Shown one piece after another: positions 18,392-27,392 of a DNA stretch of 64,000 nucleotides. A program made the position numbers and the translations under genes. Positions within the stretch are counted from its first letter, which is position 1, and each line of letters opens with the position of its first letter. Location: positions 66,437 to 130,436 of the forward strand of contig CAZCHK010000001.1 of the NCBI GenBank assembly GCA_964498605.1, written 5' to 3'. Under the pieces are notes generated by a model, which saw only the letters and a program-made list of their open reading frames with translations, ran no database searches and was not told where the DNA came from. Source of the DNA: JBGQAS01 sp964498605. Lineage in GTDB: Bacteria > Chloroflexota > Anaerolineae > Anaerolineales > Anaerolineaceae.

Positions 18392-18405
18392 CCCCATATA
18401 TGGGG
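18392..18405. promoter_or_regulatory. NrdR-box-like palindrome
   Basis: A perfect 14-bp palindrome, CCCCATATATGGGG. It has the form of the NrdR box (symmetrical arms around an ATATAT core). It lies in the 5' leader of nrdR-nrdJ, about 33-46 bases after the predicted transcription start. A weaker copy with the core GTATAT (ACGTATATGT, 18423-18432) lies 29 bp away centre to centre; NrdR often binds two boxes about three helical turns apart. Autoregulation plus control of nrdJ is the natural reading. Confidence 0.7.
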
Positions 18406-18443
18406 GTACAATACGAAAAAATACGTATATGTAGGTCATCGTC

Positions 18444-18472
18444 ATTCTAGCACGATTAAAAATAATAGGCAA
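18444..18472 (-). promoter_or_regulatory. promoter of nrdR-nrdJ
   Basis: On the minus strand TTGCCT (18467-18472) and TAGAAT (18444-18449) are separated by exactly 17 bases. Transcription would begin near 18437, leaving both NrdR-box candidates in the leader, a position suited to repression. Confidence 0.65.
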
Positions 18473-18541
18473 GAAATTTTAGGTTTAACAACCTTAAAAA
18501 ATATATTTCACACAAAGCGTTCACGATTGCCGCTGAAATGG

Positions 18542-18570
18542 GAGCCGGTCAGCGAACAGCTGACCGGCTC
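18542..18570 (-). terminator. strong hairpin downstream of ftsZ
   Basis: A perfect 12-bp stem (GAGCCGGTCAGC and its complement) with a 5-base loop, 108 bases after the ftsZ stop. The stem is very stable, but only a short T stretch follows on the minus strand (CCATTTC). It may terminate inefficiently, or protect the 3' end. It separates the dcw cluster from the nrdR promoter. The remaining bases of this gap (18473-18677) hold nothing recognisable. Confidence 0.5.
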
Positions 18571-18677
18571 AGGGAGGGGGGAGGGAGGAACATGCAAAGG
18601 AAGCGAATCGAGAATCAGTCCAGATGCTTCCTGAGCTTACATCAATTTACTCTCCTGCAAATCACACATCTTGTTGA

Positions 18678-19871
18678 TTAGTTATCTTTGTTCACATCCA
18701 TTTCGCTGTTGCTTTTCATGAACCTTGAAGACCGCATAAAAGTTGGAATGTCCAACTTGCTTGTATCATACATTGTGGTTTTAGCCATTTCTTCAACCGC
18801 TTCGACGGGCTGCTTCTCAGTAATCTGACTGGTTGAAAATTGTGCCTGTGAAAACTGGTTCACAGTACTGGATTTCAAAGGTTCAGCACGGGAGTATCTC
18901 GGTACTCTGGTATAGATTGTGTTATTGTCAAAGCCAGTCGCTATCACCGTGATGCGGATGCTATCTTCCATCTTGGGATCGATCACAGCGCCGAAGATCA
19001 AGTTCACATCAGGGTGCGCAGTTGCTTTGATGATCTCTGCAGCCTGGGTGACTTCGTAAAGTGTAAGATTATTTCCACCAGTGACGTTAAACAAGATGCC
19101 ACGCGCGCCATTGATTGTGATATCCAGCAATTGGCTGGAGATGGCTTGCTCAGCAGCGACGCGGGCGCGATCTTCTCCAGATCCTTGCCCAACGGCCATC
19201 AGCGCGGCTCCACCTTCAGACATGATCGTGCGCACATCTGCAAAATCAAGATTGATCAGACCTTCCAGCGTTATGAGTTCTGATATGCCTTGGATTCCCT
19301 GATGAAGAACTTCGTCTGCCTTCTGAAAGGCATCCGTGAGACTGGACCTTTTGTCCACAATTTGTAGCAGGCGGTCATTAGGAATGACGATTAATGTGTT
19401 TGTTTTTTCCTTTAGATTCGTAACTCCCAACTCAGCAGCATTCATCCTGCGGGACCCTTCAAAGTTAAAAGGTTTGGTGACCACACCAATTGTCAGCGCT
19501 TGGCATTCCCGGGCTATCTTCGCGACAATCGGAGCTGCGCCTGTCCCCGTTCCACCACCCATGCCGGCAGTAATGAATACCATGTCTGTGTTCTTAAGCA
19601 CATCGTATAGCTCTTCAGCCGATTCTTCGGCCGCTTTTTGTCCCACTTCAGGATTCCCCCCGGCTCCCAGGCCACGCGTTGATTTATCTCCAATGCGCAC
19701 TCTGGTCGTCGCTTTTGAATGGGTTAATGCTTGTGCGTCTGTATTGACTGCTACAAATTCGATTCCCTTCATTCCCTGGGAAATCATGCGGTCAACCGCG
19801 TTGCAGCCTCCGCCACCTACACCTACTACTTTTATCCGGGCATACATTTCATTATTACTTTGATGTTCCAT
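18678..19871 (-). CDS. ftsZ: cell-division GTPase FtsZ
   Basis: The tubulin homologue that forms the Z-ring. The 397-residue protein has [15 protein letters not shown] near the N-terminus and the tubulin signature [13 protein letters not shown] (about 105-117). It has the T7-loop region [11 protein letters not shown]. The C-terminal peptide LDIPTFMR, near residues 377-384, binds FtsA and other partners. I start it at ATG 19871 with GGAGG 8 bases upstream; a TTG five codons earlier is part of that ribosome-binding site. It is the last gene of the dcw cluster, 45 bases after ftsA. Confidence 0.97.
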   Translation of the reverse strand: MEHQSNNEMYARIKVVGVGGGGCNAVDRMISQGMKGIEFVAVNTDAQALTHSKATTRVRIGDKSTRGLGAGGNPEVGQKAAEESAEELYDVLKNTDMVFITAGMGGGTGTGAAPIVAKIARECQALTIGVVTKPFNFEGSRRMNAAELGVTNLKEKTNTLIVIPNDRLLQIVDKRSSLTDAFQKADEVLHQGIQGISELITLEGLINLDFADVRTIMSEGGAALMAVGQGSGEDRARVAAEQAISSQLLDITINGARGILFNVTGGNNLTLYEVTQAAEIIKATAHPDVNLIFGAVIDPKMEDSIRITVIATGFDNNTIYTRVPRYSRAEPLKSSTVNQFSQAQFSTSQITEKQPVEAVEEMAKTTMYDTSKLDIPTFMRSSRFMKSNSEMDVNKDN

Positions 19872-19916
19872 TTTATCCTCCTCCAAAGGATCAATTTATT
19901 ATCAGCTCTTGGCTGA

Positions 19917-21152
19917 TCATTCCATATCCGACGGCAGCATTTTCTTACCAAATTCAATGAGTTTTTCAAGCCACTTTGGCTTGTTTCTTGGCGTTTTTGG
20001 TAGTTCTATTGGTTCACCCATCTTTATCGCCCATTTCAACAGACCCACACTCGTCGAATATGCTGGGTTGTTCAATTGATCGACGAGCCCATTGAGGTTC
20101 TCTGGTTTAGCTACGCGGATCGGCAAACCCGTGACTTGTTGCGCGATGGTCTTGATCCCAGGAAGCTGGCTGGTTCCTCCGGTCAGCACCATTCCAGCCG
20201 GAAGCAGACCATCGTATCCAGATCGCTTGATTTCCTGGAGCAAAAGATCGAAAACTTCTGTAATTCTTGCCTCAATGATCACCGCCAGTTCTTTGCGGCT
20301 GACCTGGACCGGTCGCTCTGACCCGAAGGTTCGAACAGAGAACATGTCACTTTCTTCCACATCACACTCGACTGCGTTTCCGTATAATTTTTTAACCTCC
20401 TCAGCCTGGGTGATTGGTAAATGCAGACCCAGTGCGATATCGTTGGTAACATGACTTCCTCCAACAGGCAGGACCATGGTATGCCACACATCGCCATTGA
20501 TGTATATAGCCATGTCGCTTGTTCCGCCACCGATGTCACAGATAACCACGCCCATTTCACGCTCGGAATCGGTCAGCGTGGCTTCCGCAGATGCTAGCGG
20601 ATTCAGCACAAATGAAGCGATATCAATACCTGCCGCTTGCACAGACTGGCGCAGGTTTTCTACTGTTGCCTCGTTTGCCGTGATGATATGTGTTTCCACT
20701 TCCAGACGGTAACCATGCATACCGATAGGTTTACGAATTCCTTCATTGCCATCAACGGTAAAACCGCGTTGAATAACGTGGATAATTTCTCTGTTGTGCG
20801 GGATTGCGATCGCACGCGACGCATCGCTGGCCCGGTTCACATCATCCTGGGTGATTACGCCTCCATTAATCCCTGAAACACCCCGACTGTTGATCGAACT
20901 TACATGGGATCCTGCCAAACTGACAAGCGCTGAGGAAACCTCCAATCCCGATGAACGTTCAGCTTTCTCTATGCTGCGGCTGATGGATTCCGAAGCTGCG
21001 GCGATATCAATGATATTGCCGCGCTTCATACCTTGAGATGGTTCGATTCCAACACCGAGCACGCGCAAGGCTTCCTCACCCTCAATCCTGGCAATGAGCG
21101 TACAGGTTTTTGTCGTACCGATATCAATTCCGACAACAATAGGCTCTTCCAT
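19917..21152 (-). CDS. ftsA: cell-division protein FtsA
   Basis: An actin-like ATPase that tethers FtsZ to the membrane. The 411-residue protein starts with VGIDIGTTKTCTLIA (phosphate 1). It has VICDIGGGTSDMAIY (phosphate 2) and GMVLTGGTSQLPGI (adenosine motif). The C-terminus (EKLIEFGKKMLPSDME) can form the amphipathic membrane-targeting helix. It follows ftsQ by 3 bases. Residue spacing and length match FtsA rather than MreB or DnaK. Confidence 0.96.
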   Translation of the reverse strand: MEEPIVVGIDIGTTKTCTLIARIEGEEALRVLGVGIEPSQGMKRGNIIDIAAASESISRSIEKAERSSGLEVSSALVSLAGSHVSSINSRGVSGINGGVITQDDVNRASDASRAIAIPHNREIIHVIQRGFTVDGNEGIRKPIGMHGYRLEVETHIITANEATVENLRQSVQAAGIDIASFVLNPLASAEATLTDSEREMGVVICDIGGGTSDMAIYINGDVWHTMVLPVGGSHVTNDIALGLHLPITQAEEVKKLYGNAVECDVEESDMFSVRTFGSERPVQVSRKELAVIIEARITEVFDLLLQEIKRSGYDGLLPAGMVLTGGTSQLPGIKTIAQQVTGLPIRVAKPENLNGLVDQLNNPAYSTSVGLLKWAIKMGEPIELPKTPRNKPKWLEKLIEFGKKMLPSDME

Positions 21153-21155
21153 ACA

Positions 21156-22142
21156 TTACTCCGTTCGAAAGAAAGGCGCATCCACGTGCTCAACGCTTAC
21201 CATGGTGGGCGTGATGCCCTGACTGCTCAGCTGTCCTATGATCGCCTCATATTCATTAATTTTTGTCACAATATTACTTAAGTCCAATCCAATGAAAACC
21301 TGCCACCCTCTCTGGTCGTACCAACCCACGCCATCCATCCCACTGTACAAAAGAGTCGTTTCATCTGGCATACTGGCAGTCAATAAAAATATCGTATTGA
21401 GCACTTCGGGATCAACATGCGAATGGTCGTAAGATGGTATCCCTGTATCACTTTGGCGATCTAACAACATTGCTGGTGGTTCATCATCAGCCTGAATGGC
21501 GAGTGCAGGGGTCGCTTCACCCCTGGCAGGGAAGATCGCGCCTTCCATGTCTACCCAGACGGTCCCTTTTGGACTCGACCAGCTGATGACTGGCACTCTT
21601 TCTGTTGCCTTGACAATAAGCGTCCCAGGAAGTGACAGGGAAATTTGAACATTTGCCAGTTCTGGAAAGGAGGTTTTTATCTGCCTGGCCAATACAGATT
21701 TGTCAATTGAAAATATCGCTGTTGAATTCAGATCCAGTGCTGTTTGAACTTCTGAAGCTGAAATCCTTTGAAGACCCACCGCATTGACGTTGGAGATTTT
21801 GAAGGTGGGGGAGATCATTGCGAACAACAAAAAGGTCAGCAAGGTTATGGTCGCAACGCTGCTGATGGATTTGGTAGATAAATGTATACCCGCAGAAGTC
21901 CTGACGCGGAATTCACCACCAGATTTACGATTCATGTAGTAACGCGCTTTCTTAGGCTTGATCACGGTTGATTGATAGAGCGGAACTGCTTGTGAATAAT
22001 TCCGCGCGATCACCGTAGGTGAATGCGCTGCCCGATATGATTCAGCTCGAACTGCATTTTGTCGCTTCGCTGACTCTATCTGGCGTTTCTGCCGCAGCTG
22101 GTCTGCGCGTGATAATTTTGGTTTTGAGGTCAGTGGTCTCAT
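21156..22142 (-). CDS. ftsQ: cell-division protein FtsQ/DivIB
   Basis: A bitopic septal protein that links FtsL/FtsB-type proteins to the divisome. The 328 residues comprise a basic cytoplasmic tail (1-105), one transmembrane helix (about 108-125) and an extracytoplasmic POTRA domain. The POTRA domain begins FKISNVNAVGLQRISASEVQTAL (split across about 127-150). A beta domain containing VPVISWSSPKGTVWVDMEG follows. The long basic N-terminus is unusual compared with the 20-40 residues of many FtsQ. The ATG overlaps the ddl stop as ATGA. Position between ddl and ftsA confirms the assignment. Confidence 0.9.
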   Translation of the reverse strand: MRPLTSKPKLSRADQLRQKRQIESAKRQNAVRAESYRAAHSPTVIARNYSQAVPLYQSTVIKPKKARYYMNRKSGGEFRVRTSAGIHLSTKSISSVATITLLTFLLFAMISPTFKISNVNAVGLQRISASEVQTALDLNSTAIFSIDKSVLARQIKTSFPELANVQISLSLPGTLIVKATERVPVISWSSPKGTVWVDMEGAIFPARGEATPALAIQADDEPPAMLLDRQSDTGIPSYDHSHVDPEVLNTIFLLTASMPDETTLLYSGMDGVGWYDQRGWQVFIGLDLSNIVTKINEYEAIIGQLSSQGITPTMVSVEHVDAPFFRTE

Positions 22143-23257
22143 TTGTGTTCCTCGTACACCCTCTCGAGCTGATCTCTTTCAGATTTTCGCTCCAAACCCA
22201 GGTGGATTAATTGATCTAGCAGCTTTTGATATGGAATGCCGCTTGCTTCCCATAACTTCGGATACATGCTGATTTTTGTGAAACCAGGAATGGTGTTCAT
22301 TTCATTCAGAAAAAGTTGATCGGTTTCTTTTTCTAACAGAAAGTCAACGCGCGCCATCCCCGCGCAGTCAGCTGCAGCGAAAGCTTTAACCGCCAATGCC
22401 ATGGCTTTCTCCTGGAGAGCATGTGTCAATGGGGCAGGGATGATCAATTGGGATTTCTCGTCGATATACTTAGCTCGGTAAGAGTAAAAATCATCAGACG
22501 GAACGATTTCTCCAGGGATGGACGACTTAGGGAATGTGTTACCTAAAACGCTTACCTCGATTTCACGCGCGTTGACTCCCTTTTCAACCAGAATTCGCCG
22601 ATCGTAACGTAACCCTTCTCGAATACCCGCCAGTAACTCAGAACGGTCGCTGCACTTTGACACACCTACGGATGAACCCATATTTACCGGTTTTACGAAC
22701 ACGGGATATGGAAATGCTGATTCGACCGAGTTTAATACTTCTTCCGTTTTTATCCTGTTTTCAATCGCACTGATGGTTATCGAATCGACCACAGGTATGT
22801 GATGTGCACGCATAACATCCTTGAATAGCGCTTTGTCCATGCCCAGAGCTGATCCGGTAACTCCAGCACCGACATATGCGACATTTGCCAATTCGAACAA
22901 TCCTTGCAGGCAGCCGTCCTCTCCAAAGGTGCCATGGATAACGGGAAAAAATACATCGATATCCCGGTAAGGAACGTACTTCTCATCTACACGCATGTGC
23001 AGTGTCGACCCGGTTGGTTCAGGGAAAAGTGCTACTGGTTTAAGCTCGCTTGTTCTCCCCGATTGTGCGCAACCAAGGGGATCATCTCCGGAAAGCCATA
23101 CACCCTGTTGAGTGACATATACTTGAGTCACGCAAAATAGACTTGGATCAAGGGATGCCGTGATGGATTTTGCCGACATCAGGGAAACCTGGTGCTCACC
23201 GGATCGTCCGCCAAAGATCACCGCGACATTCAATAATTTGGGGGTTGATGCAATCAT
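22139..23257 (-). CDS. ddl: D-alanine-D-alanine ligase
   Basis: An ATP-grasp enzyme that joins two D-alanines for the peptidoglycan stem. The 372-residue protein has VIFGGRSGEHQVSLMSA at the N-terminus and the GxxGEDGxxQG substrate loop in HGTFGEDGCLQG. It has VKPVNMGSSVGVSK and the metal-binding end FLNEMNTIPGFTKISMYP. PGFTKISMYPKLWEASGI is standard for D-Ala-D-Ala; the key tyrosine/lysine region is intact. It is in the dcw cluster, with ATGA overlaps on both sides. Confidence 0.96.
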   Translation of the reverse strand: MIASTPKLLNVAVIFGGRSGEHQVSLMSAKSITASLDPSLFCVTQVYVTQQGVWLSGDDPLGCAQSGRTSELKPVALFPEPTGSTLHMRVDEKYVPYRDIDVFFPVIHGTFGEDGCLQGLFELANVAYVGAGVTGSALGMDKALFKDVMRAHHIPVVDSITISAIENRIKTEEVLNSVESAFPYPVFVKPVNMGSSVGVSKCSDRSELLAGIREGLRYDRRILVEKGVNAREIEVSVLGNTFPKSSIPGEIVPSDDFYSYRAKYIDEKSQLIIPAPLTHALQEKAMALAVKAFAAADCAGMARVDFLLEKETDQLFLNEMNTIPGFTKISMYPKLWEASGIPYQKLLDQLIHLGLERKSERDQLERVYEEHK

Positions 23258-24207
23258 GATGATGCCTCTTCTGTGAAAATATCATATGCTTGACTGGGCC
23301 AATCCCCGATCAATTCAAATTCAGGGACAAGATCTACGCCGAACCTTTTCCTGACCTCTGCTTTCGCCAATTGTGCCAGTGCCAGATAATCTGTCGCTGT
23401 TGCGTTTTTTTCGTTAATAATGAAATTTGCGTGCAGATCACTGATTTTCGCGCCACCAATTGATTTTCCTTTCAGACCAGCGCTTTCGATCAATCGTCCG
23501 GCATTTTCATCAGGAGGATTACGAAATGTGGAGCCGACGCTGAATCCAGCCGGTTGAGTACTTCGCCTTCTTTCCGTAAAGTGATTTATTTTTGCATTAA
23601 TTTCTTCCTCGGCTCCGTTTTCAAGGTGAAATGCAACCGCAAGAATTACCTCCTGGAGGTGACTGGTCTTAAATTTTGTGCTGCGATATGCGAATTCCAT
23701 TTGTTCATAGTCCCAATGGTTTATACCGGTTATTGGGTGCAAGATTTCTGCCAATCTGAAATTCTTGCTGATTTCAGATCCATGGGCTCCAGCATTCCCG
23801 TATACTGCTCCCCCTACGCTGCCGGGGATGGGCGATGCCCATTCTAAGCCGCTCAGGTTATTCCTTGCCAAAATATTTGTCAGTAAATGCAGGCTCATGC
23901 CAGAGTCAGCCCAAACAACAGGGACTCGACCTTTGATAATTTTGTATTCTGATGAGCGGTTTACCACAACCAGATTTCGAATGCCTTTGTCGCTTATAAG
24001 GATGTTTGATCCAGCGGCGATGATCTTCACTGGAATAGAATTGGCCCAGGCAGTGGTCATGATATCAGCCAACTCATTTTTTGATTCTGCGACGATCAAG
24101 TAATCGGCAACACCTCCAACCCGGGATGTCGTGAAGCGAGACAGCACGACATCTTCCTGAAGCTTGTTGTTGAATCGACCGCGTAATGTGGAGATATTGC
24201 CTATCAC
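23254..24207 (-). CDS. murB: UDP-N-acetylmuramate dehydrogenase
   Basis: A flavoenzyme that reduces UDP-GlcNAc-enolpyruvate to UDP-MurNAc. The 317-residue protein has the FAD-binding ITAGSNILIS-type loop (IIAAGSNILISDKGI), the VYGNAGAHGSEIS segment and the proton-donor serine in AGFSVGSTFRNP. The glutamate near the end lies in LVPEFELIGDW. It is a short, type II-like MurB. It starts at GTG 24207, four bases after the stop of a 57-codon ORF. Its stop overlaps ddl by 4 bases. Confidence 0.95.
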   Translation of the reverse strand: MIGNISTLRGRFNNKLQEDVVLSRFTTSRVGGVADYLIVAESKNELADIMTTAWANSIPVKIIAAGSNILISDKGIRNLVVVNRSSEYKIIKGRVPVVWADSGMSLHLLTNILARNNLSGLEWASPIPGSVGGAVYGNAGAHGSEISKNFRLAEILHPITGINHWDYEQMEFAYRSTKFKTSHLQEVILAVAFHLENGAEEEINAKINHFTERRRSTQPAGFSVGSTFRNPPDENAGRLIESAGLKGKSIGGAKISDLHANFIINEKNATATDYLALAQLAKAEVRKRFGVDLVPEFELIGDWPSQAYDIFTEEASS

Positions 24208-24211
24208 GGTT

Positions 24212-24385
24212 TTATTTGGTCTCCAGAAAGCTTATTAATCGGTTGACTACTCGCAGTTTTTGCTGAGGGGGGAAGAGAATGATCTTGTTCTGAGACACAC
24301 TCCCGACTCTTGACTGCCCAGCGGTGTTTTTTGAGGATGTCATCAATGGTGGATTTTTTACCCGGATTTCATCTTTGATCGCCAT
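24212..24385 (-). CDS. 57-residue ORF between murC and murB (hypothetical)
   Basis: A small frame fills the only sizeable gap of the dcw cluster. ATG 24385 overlaps the last 17 bases of murC, and TAA 24212-24214 ends 4 bases before the murB GTG. AGG lies 10 bases before the ATG. The product is basic and has no transmembrane helix; its C-terminal half (KIILFPPQQKLRVVNRLISF) could form a strand-helix unit. I recognise no family. The tight fit favours a real gene, but chance cannot be excluded for this length. Confidence 0.4.
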   Translation of the reverse strand: MAIKDEIRVKNPPLMTSSKNTAGQSRVGSVSQNKIILFPPQQKLRVVNRLISFLETK

Positions 24386-25769
24386 GTGTTGTAGTCCTTT
24401 CAGAAAACCTTCTTAAAAGATTTGAATTTATTTGGTCCGCGTCACCTGCAGAGAGAACAATCAGAATGTCATTCGGTTTTAATTTCTCTGCTAGTAGATT
24501 TTCCGCGAAGTGTAAATTTGACGCGTACGTAACATCACTGCATTGCAGCTGGGTGGAAAATTGGCTCATCGAAAATTCTGGATTGACTTCTCTGGCTGCA
24601 AATACATCCGTCACAATCAGGTGATCCACATCCGAAAATGCTGTAAAGAATTGGTCCTGGAGAAGTTTTGTGCGAGTGTATGTATGAGGTTGCCAAACCG
24701 CAAACAACGATCGATCGGGGTACCTCTGCCGGGCTGCTTGGATGGTGGCTTTGATCTCGGTCGGATGATGCGCGTAGTCATCAATAAGGGTGATCCCATT
24801 GATCTCCCCGACGATCTCAAAACGACGAGATGTGCCTTCAAAAAGTGACAAGGATTCCAGGTAGCTCTCGGTCTTAAATCCTAAAGTGTGCATGACGGCA
24901 ACAGCGCCTAGTGTATTTTGGACATTGTGCTTGCCAGGAATTTTGATATTTACGTTTATGTTTTTTTTACCTTGGTGCAGGTTGTGGAAAACAATATCAA
25001 AAGAACTGCCCCCATTTTTTGATGGAACCAGATTACTTGCCTGGAGATCAGCGTTTGGATTCATGCCATATGTCAAAATCTGCGCGTGCAGGGGGATTTC
25101 AGGTAGCAGGGATGTGGTTTGCTCATCATCTGCGCAAAGGATCACGGTTCCATTAGACTGAATATTCGAAATGAATCTCGCAAATGCCTTCCTGTACTCT
25201 TCCATGGTTGGAAAACAATCGGGATGGTCGTGTTCAAGGAACGTGATTACGGCGACTCTTGGATGGAGACCCAGGAACATGCTGTCATATTCATCGGCTT
25301 CTATGACGAACCACTTTCCTTTTCCATACCGCGCATTGGTGTTGATGTTCTTGATTGGGCTTCCAACGATGAAGGACGGGTCTTCACCCAAACTGATCAG
25401 AAGGTGGCTTAAGATCGCTGTCGTTGTGGTTTTACCATGCGTTCCTGCTACAGCCAGACACTCCTGATTGTCAATAATTTGTGGTAAGAACTCCCTTCGT
25501 TTCATGACCGGAATCGATTGAGCAACAGCCGCGGAGACCTCGACATTGTCGTCTTTGATCGCCGAGGAGCGGATGACCACATCAGCACCGGCAATGTTTT
25601 CAGCAGAATGGCCAGTATAGATAGTGACGCCGACGCTTTCAAGGTCTGATGTCATCCGGTTTGATTTTGCATCTGAACCGCTGACCATATGGCCTTTCTC
25701 GACGAGGATCCTTGCCATCGCAGAGAGACCTGTTCCGCCAATTCCAATAAAATGATAGTGCATCGTCAT
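24369..25769 (-). CDS. murC: UDP-N-acetylmuramate-L-alanine ligase
   Basis: It adds L-alanine to UDP-MurNAc with ATP. The 466-residue protein has HFIGIGGTGLSAMARI at the N-terminus and the P-loop AGTHGKTTTTAIL (about 111-123). It has the EADEYDSMFL stretch and the DDYAHHPTEI motif typical of MurC. ATG 25769 overlaps the CvpA-like stop by 4 bases; a second ATG two codons later is an equally good start. Confidence 0.97.
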   Translation of the reverse strand: MTMHYHFIGIGGTGLSAMARILVEKGHMVSGSDAKSNRMTSDLESVGVTIYTGHSAENIAGADVVIRSSAIKDDNVEVSAAVAQSIPVMKRREFLPQIIDNQECLAVAGTHGKTTTTAILSHLLISLGEDPSFIVGSPIKNINTNARYGKGKWFVIEADEYDSMFLGLHPRVAVITFLEHDHPDCFPTMEEYRKAFARFISNIQSNGTVILCADDEQTTSLLPEIPLHAQILTYGMNPNADLQASNLVPSKNGGSSFDIVFHNLHQGKKNINVNIKIPGKHNVQNTLGAVAVMHTLGFKTESYLESLSLFEGTSRRFEIVGEINGITLIDDYAHHPTEIKATIQAARQRYPDRSLFAVWQPHTYTRTKLLQDQFFTAFSDVDHLIVTDVFAAREVNPEFSMSQFSTQLQCSDVTYASNLHFAENLLAEKLKPNDILIVLSAGDADQINSNLLRRFSERTTTHGDQR

Positions 25770-26302
25770 ACGAATGCTCCCAAAACTATCACAAAGGCAG
25801 CAGCGACCGCGAAATAAATACCAGGAGGGTTGAACAATTGTGGTGGCATAGCAGCCATCAGATTAATGGCTTGTTGTCCTAACAAGGTTGTTGCATCCGG
25901 AGCAGTGATTACCGGAATGGGGTAGTCGGCTTCGTGCATGTACGCAAGGATGCTACCCACAATCAAATATCCGTTTAAAGCGCCAAAGAAGAAACCCCAA
26001 AAAGTGTCCTTCAATTTGCTGATCGTGTTCTGGGTGTTCAGCAGTTGAGGCAGCTTTGGCGTTAGATAGCCCAAAATAACAACAACAAAAATTATCACCA
26101 TTCGCACGTAAAACAACTCAGCAGGGCCATTCCGGGTGAGGAATGGTTTGTATGCGGGAAGAAATTGCTCTAGGATAGCGTTGATAAAGACGGCCACTAT
26201 CGCTGACAACGATACCAGGAACTCTTTTGTGCGACCGCGAGTAGCACCGATGATGGCAAAGAGAAAAATGAGGATGTAAAAGAACACTGTAAGGCTAATC
26301 AT
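25766..26302 (-). CDS. CvpA-like multi-pass membrane protein
   Basis: A 178-residue protein with about four predicted transmembrane helices: residues 3-22, 50-75, 97-118 and the C-terminal 155-178. A TRGRTKEFLVSLSAIVAVF segment resembles the start of CvpA/colicin V production family proteins. I start it at ATG 26302, with AGGA 7 bases upstream and an 8-base overlap with the murG stop. The longer frame would lie inside murG. Its position inside the dcw cluster suggests an envelope role; the family assignment is tentative. Confidence 0.7.
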   Translation of the reverse strand: MISLTVFFYILIFLFAIIGATRGRTKEFLVSLSAIVAVFINAILEQFLPAYKPFLTRNGPAELFYVRMVIIFVVVILGYLTPKLPQLLNTQNTISKLKDTFWGFFFGALNGYLIVGSILAYMHEADYPIPVITAPDATTLLGQQAINLMAAMPPQLFNPPGIYFAVAAAFVIVLGAFV

Positions 26303-27392
26303 TTCCGTTTCCTTTCGCGAGGAGGACCAATTGTTTAGCCAATTCTCTGGAGGCAAGTGGTTTTTCAAGTTTGCGCATATTTCGCGACATTTCAGCCAAT
26401 TGTGCTTGATCTGAACATAGATTGCGGATTGTCATTTCAAGGTCTGATTCAAGCATTTCATCCAGCAATACGATTGCTGCCTTGTTCTTTTCTAGGTACT
26501 CTGCGTTCACTTTCTGATACCGCCAGGCGTAAGGGTAGGGGACAACAACCGCTGGTAACGCATAGTACGGATATTCGCCCAGGGTCGACGCTCCCGCTCT
26601 GGAAACTACCAGGTCGGCTGCTGAATAAGCTTGTGCCAGTTCCTCGTGCATGTACTTCACGACAAGATAGCGTTCACGTAATTCTTTAGGGAGATTTCTT
26701 GCTGAGTGAATCACTTCATCCCAGCCTGATTCGCCTGTTATGTGAATGATCTGCGAGGAAACCAGTATCTTATTGATGTTCCTCATCACTGCTTGGTTGA
26801 TAGAACGCGAACCTTTTGACCCGCCAAGAATCAAAACAACAGGTTGTTGTGGGTTAAACGAGAAATGTCTTTTTGCCCGATCCTTGCCGATACGAGCAAG
26901 AGTATTTCTGACCGGGTAACCGCTGATGAGCTTTGGACGACTGGTCAAAAAATACCTAGAAGACTCATCGGCGCTCAGACCAATCAAACTGGCGTTTCTA
27001 GATAAAAACTTTAATGCCATGCCTGGCTCAATATCAGGAACGTAAAGAAGGGAAGGGATTTTTTTTGCAGCCAAAGCCACGGGCACTGCAACATATCCAC
27101 CTGTGAAGAGGAGAACATCAGGTCTAAACTCACGCAGGATTTGTTTTGACGCAGAATACCCCTTGGCAAGCAAGAGAAGGTTGCCAGGCAGGGATCGAAG
27201 ACTTACACCATGCACACCTGCCGCAGGAATCCCCACAAAATCCAGACCGGCGCGACGCACGAGTTCTTCTTCCATGCCTGATGAGACTCCGACCCAAAGA
27301 ACTTTTAGGTCATCAATCTCGAGAGCTTGCAGGATCGCCAGCGCGGGGTTTACTCCCCCGCCTGTTCCACCTGCGCAGATCAGCAACCGCAT
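26295..27392 (-). CDS. murG: lipid II-forming GlcNAc transferase MurG
   Basis: It transfers GlcNAc to lipid I on the inner face of the membrane. The 365-residue GT-B enzyme has the N-terminal glycine loop AGGTGGGVNPALA (7-19) and LFTGGYVAVP. It also has VLILGGSKGSRSIN and the donor-site region VVSRAGASTLGEYPYYALP. In most MurG the first loop reads GGTGGH; here a glycine replaces that histidine. GAGG lies 5 bases before the ATG. The gene overlaps the ftsW 3' end by 80 bases. Confidence 0.94.
   Translation of the reverse strand: MRLLICAGGTGGGVNPALAILQALEIDDLKVLWVGVSSGMEEELVRRAGLDFVGIPAAGVHGVSLRSLPGNLLLLAKGYSASKQILREFRPDVLLFTGGYVAVPVALAAKKIPSLLYVPDIEPGMALKFLSRNASLIGLSADESSRYFLTSRPKLISGYPVRNTLARIGKDRAKRHFSFNPQQPVVLILGGSKGSRSINQAVMRNINKILVSSQIIHITGESGWDEVIHSARNLPKELRERYLVVKYMHEELAQAYSAADLVVSRAGASTLGEYPYYALPAVVVPYPYAWRYQKVNAEYLEKNKAAIVLLDEMLESDLEMTIRNLCSDQAQLAEMSRNMRKLEKPLASRELAKQLVLLAKGNGND

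Noticed and set aside
18320..18472. Longer nrdR starting before 18319
   Set aside because: It would translate through the promoter leader and the NrdR-box palindrome and add residues not found in NrdR.
19336..19863. A 175-codon plus-strand frame opposite ftsZ
   Set aside because: It mirrors the most conserved part of ftsZ, and its low-complexity proline/serine translation is typical of a shadow frame.
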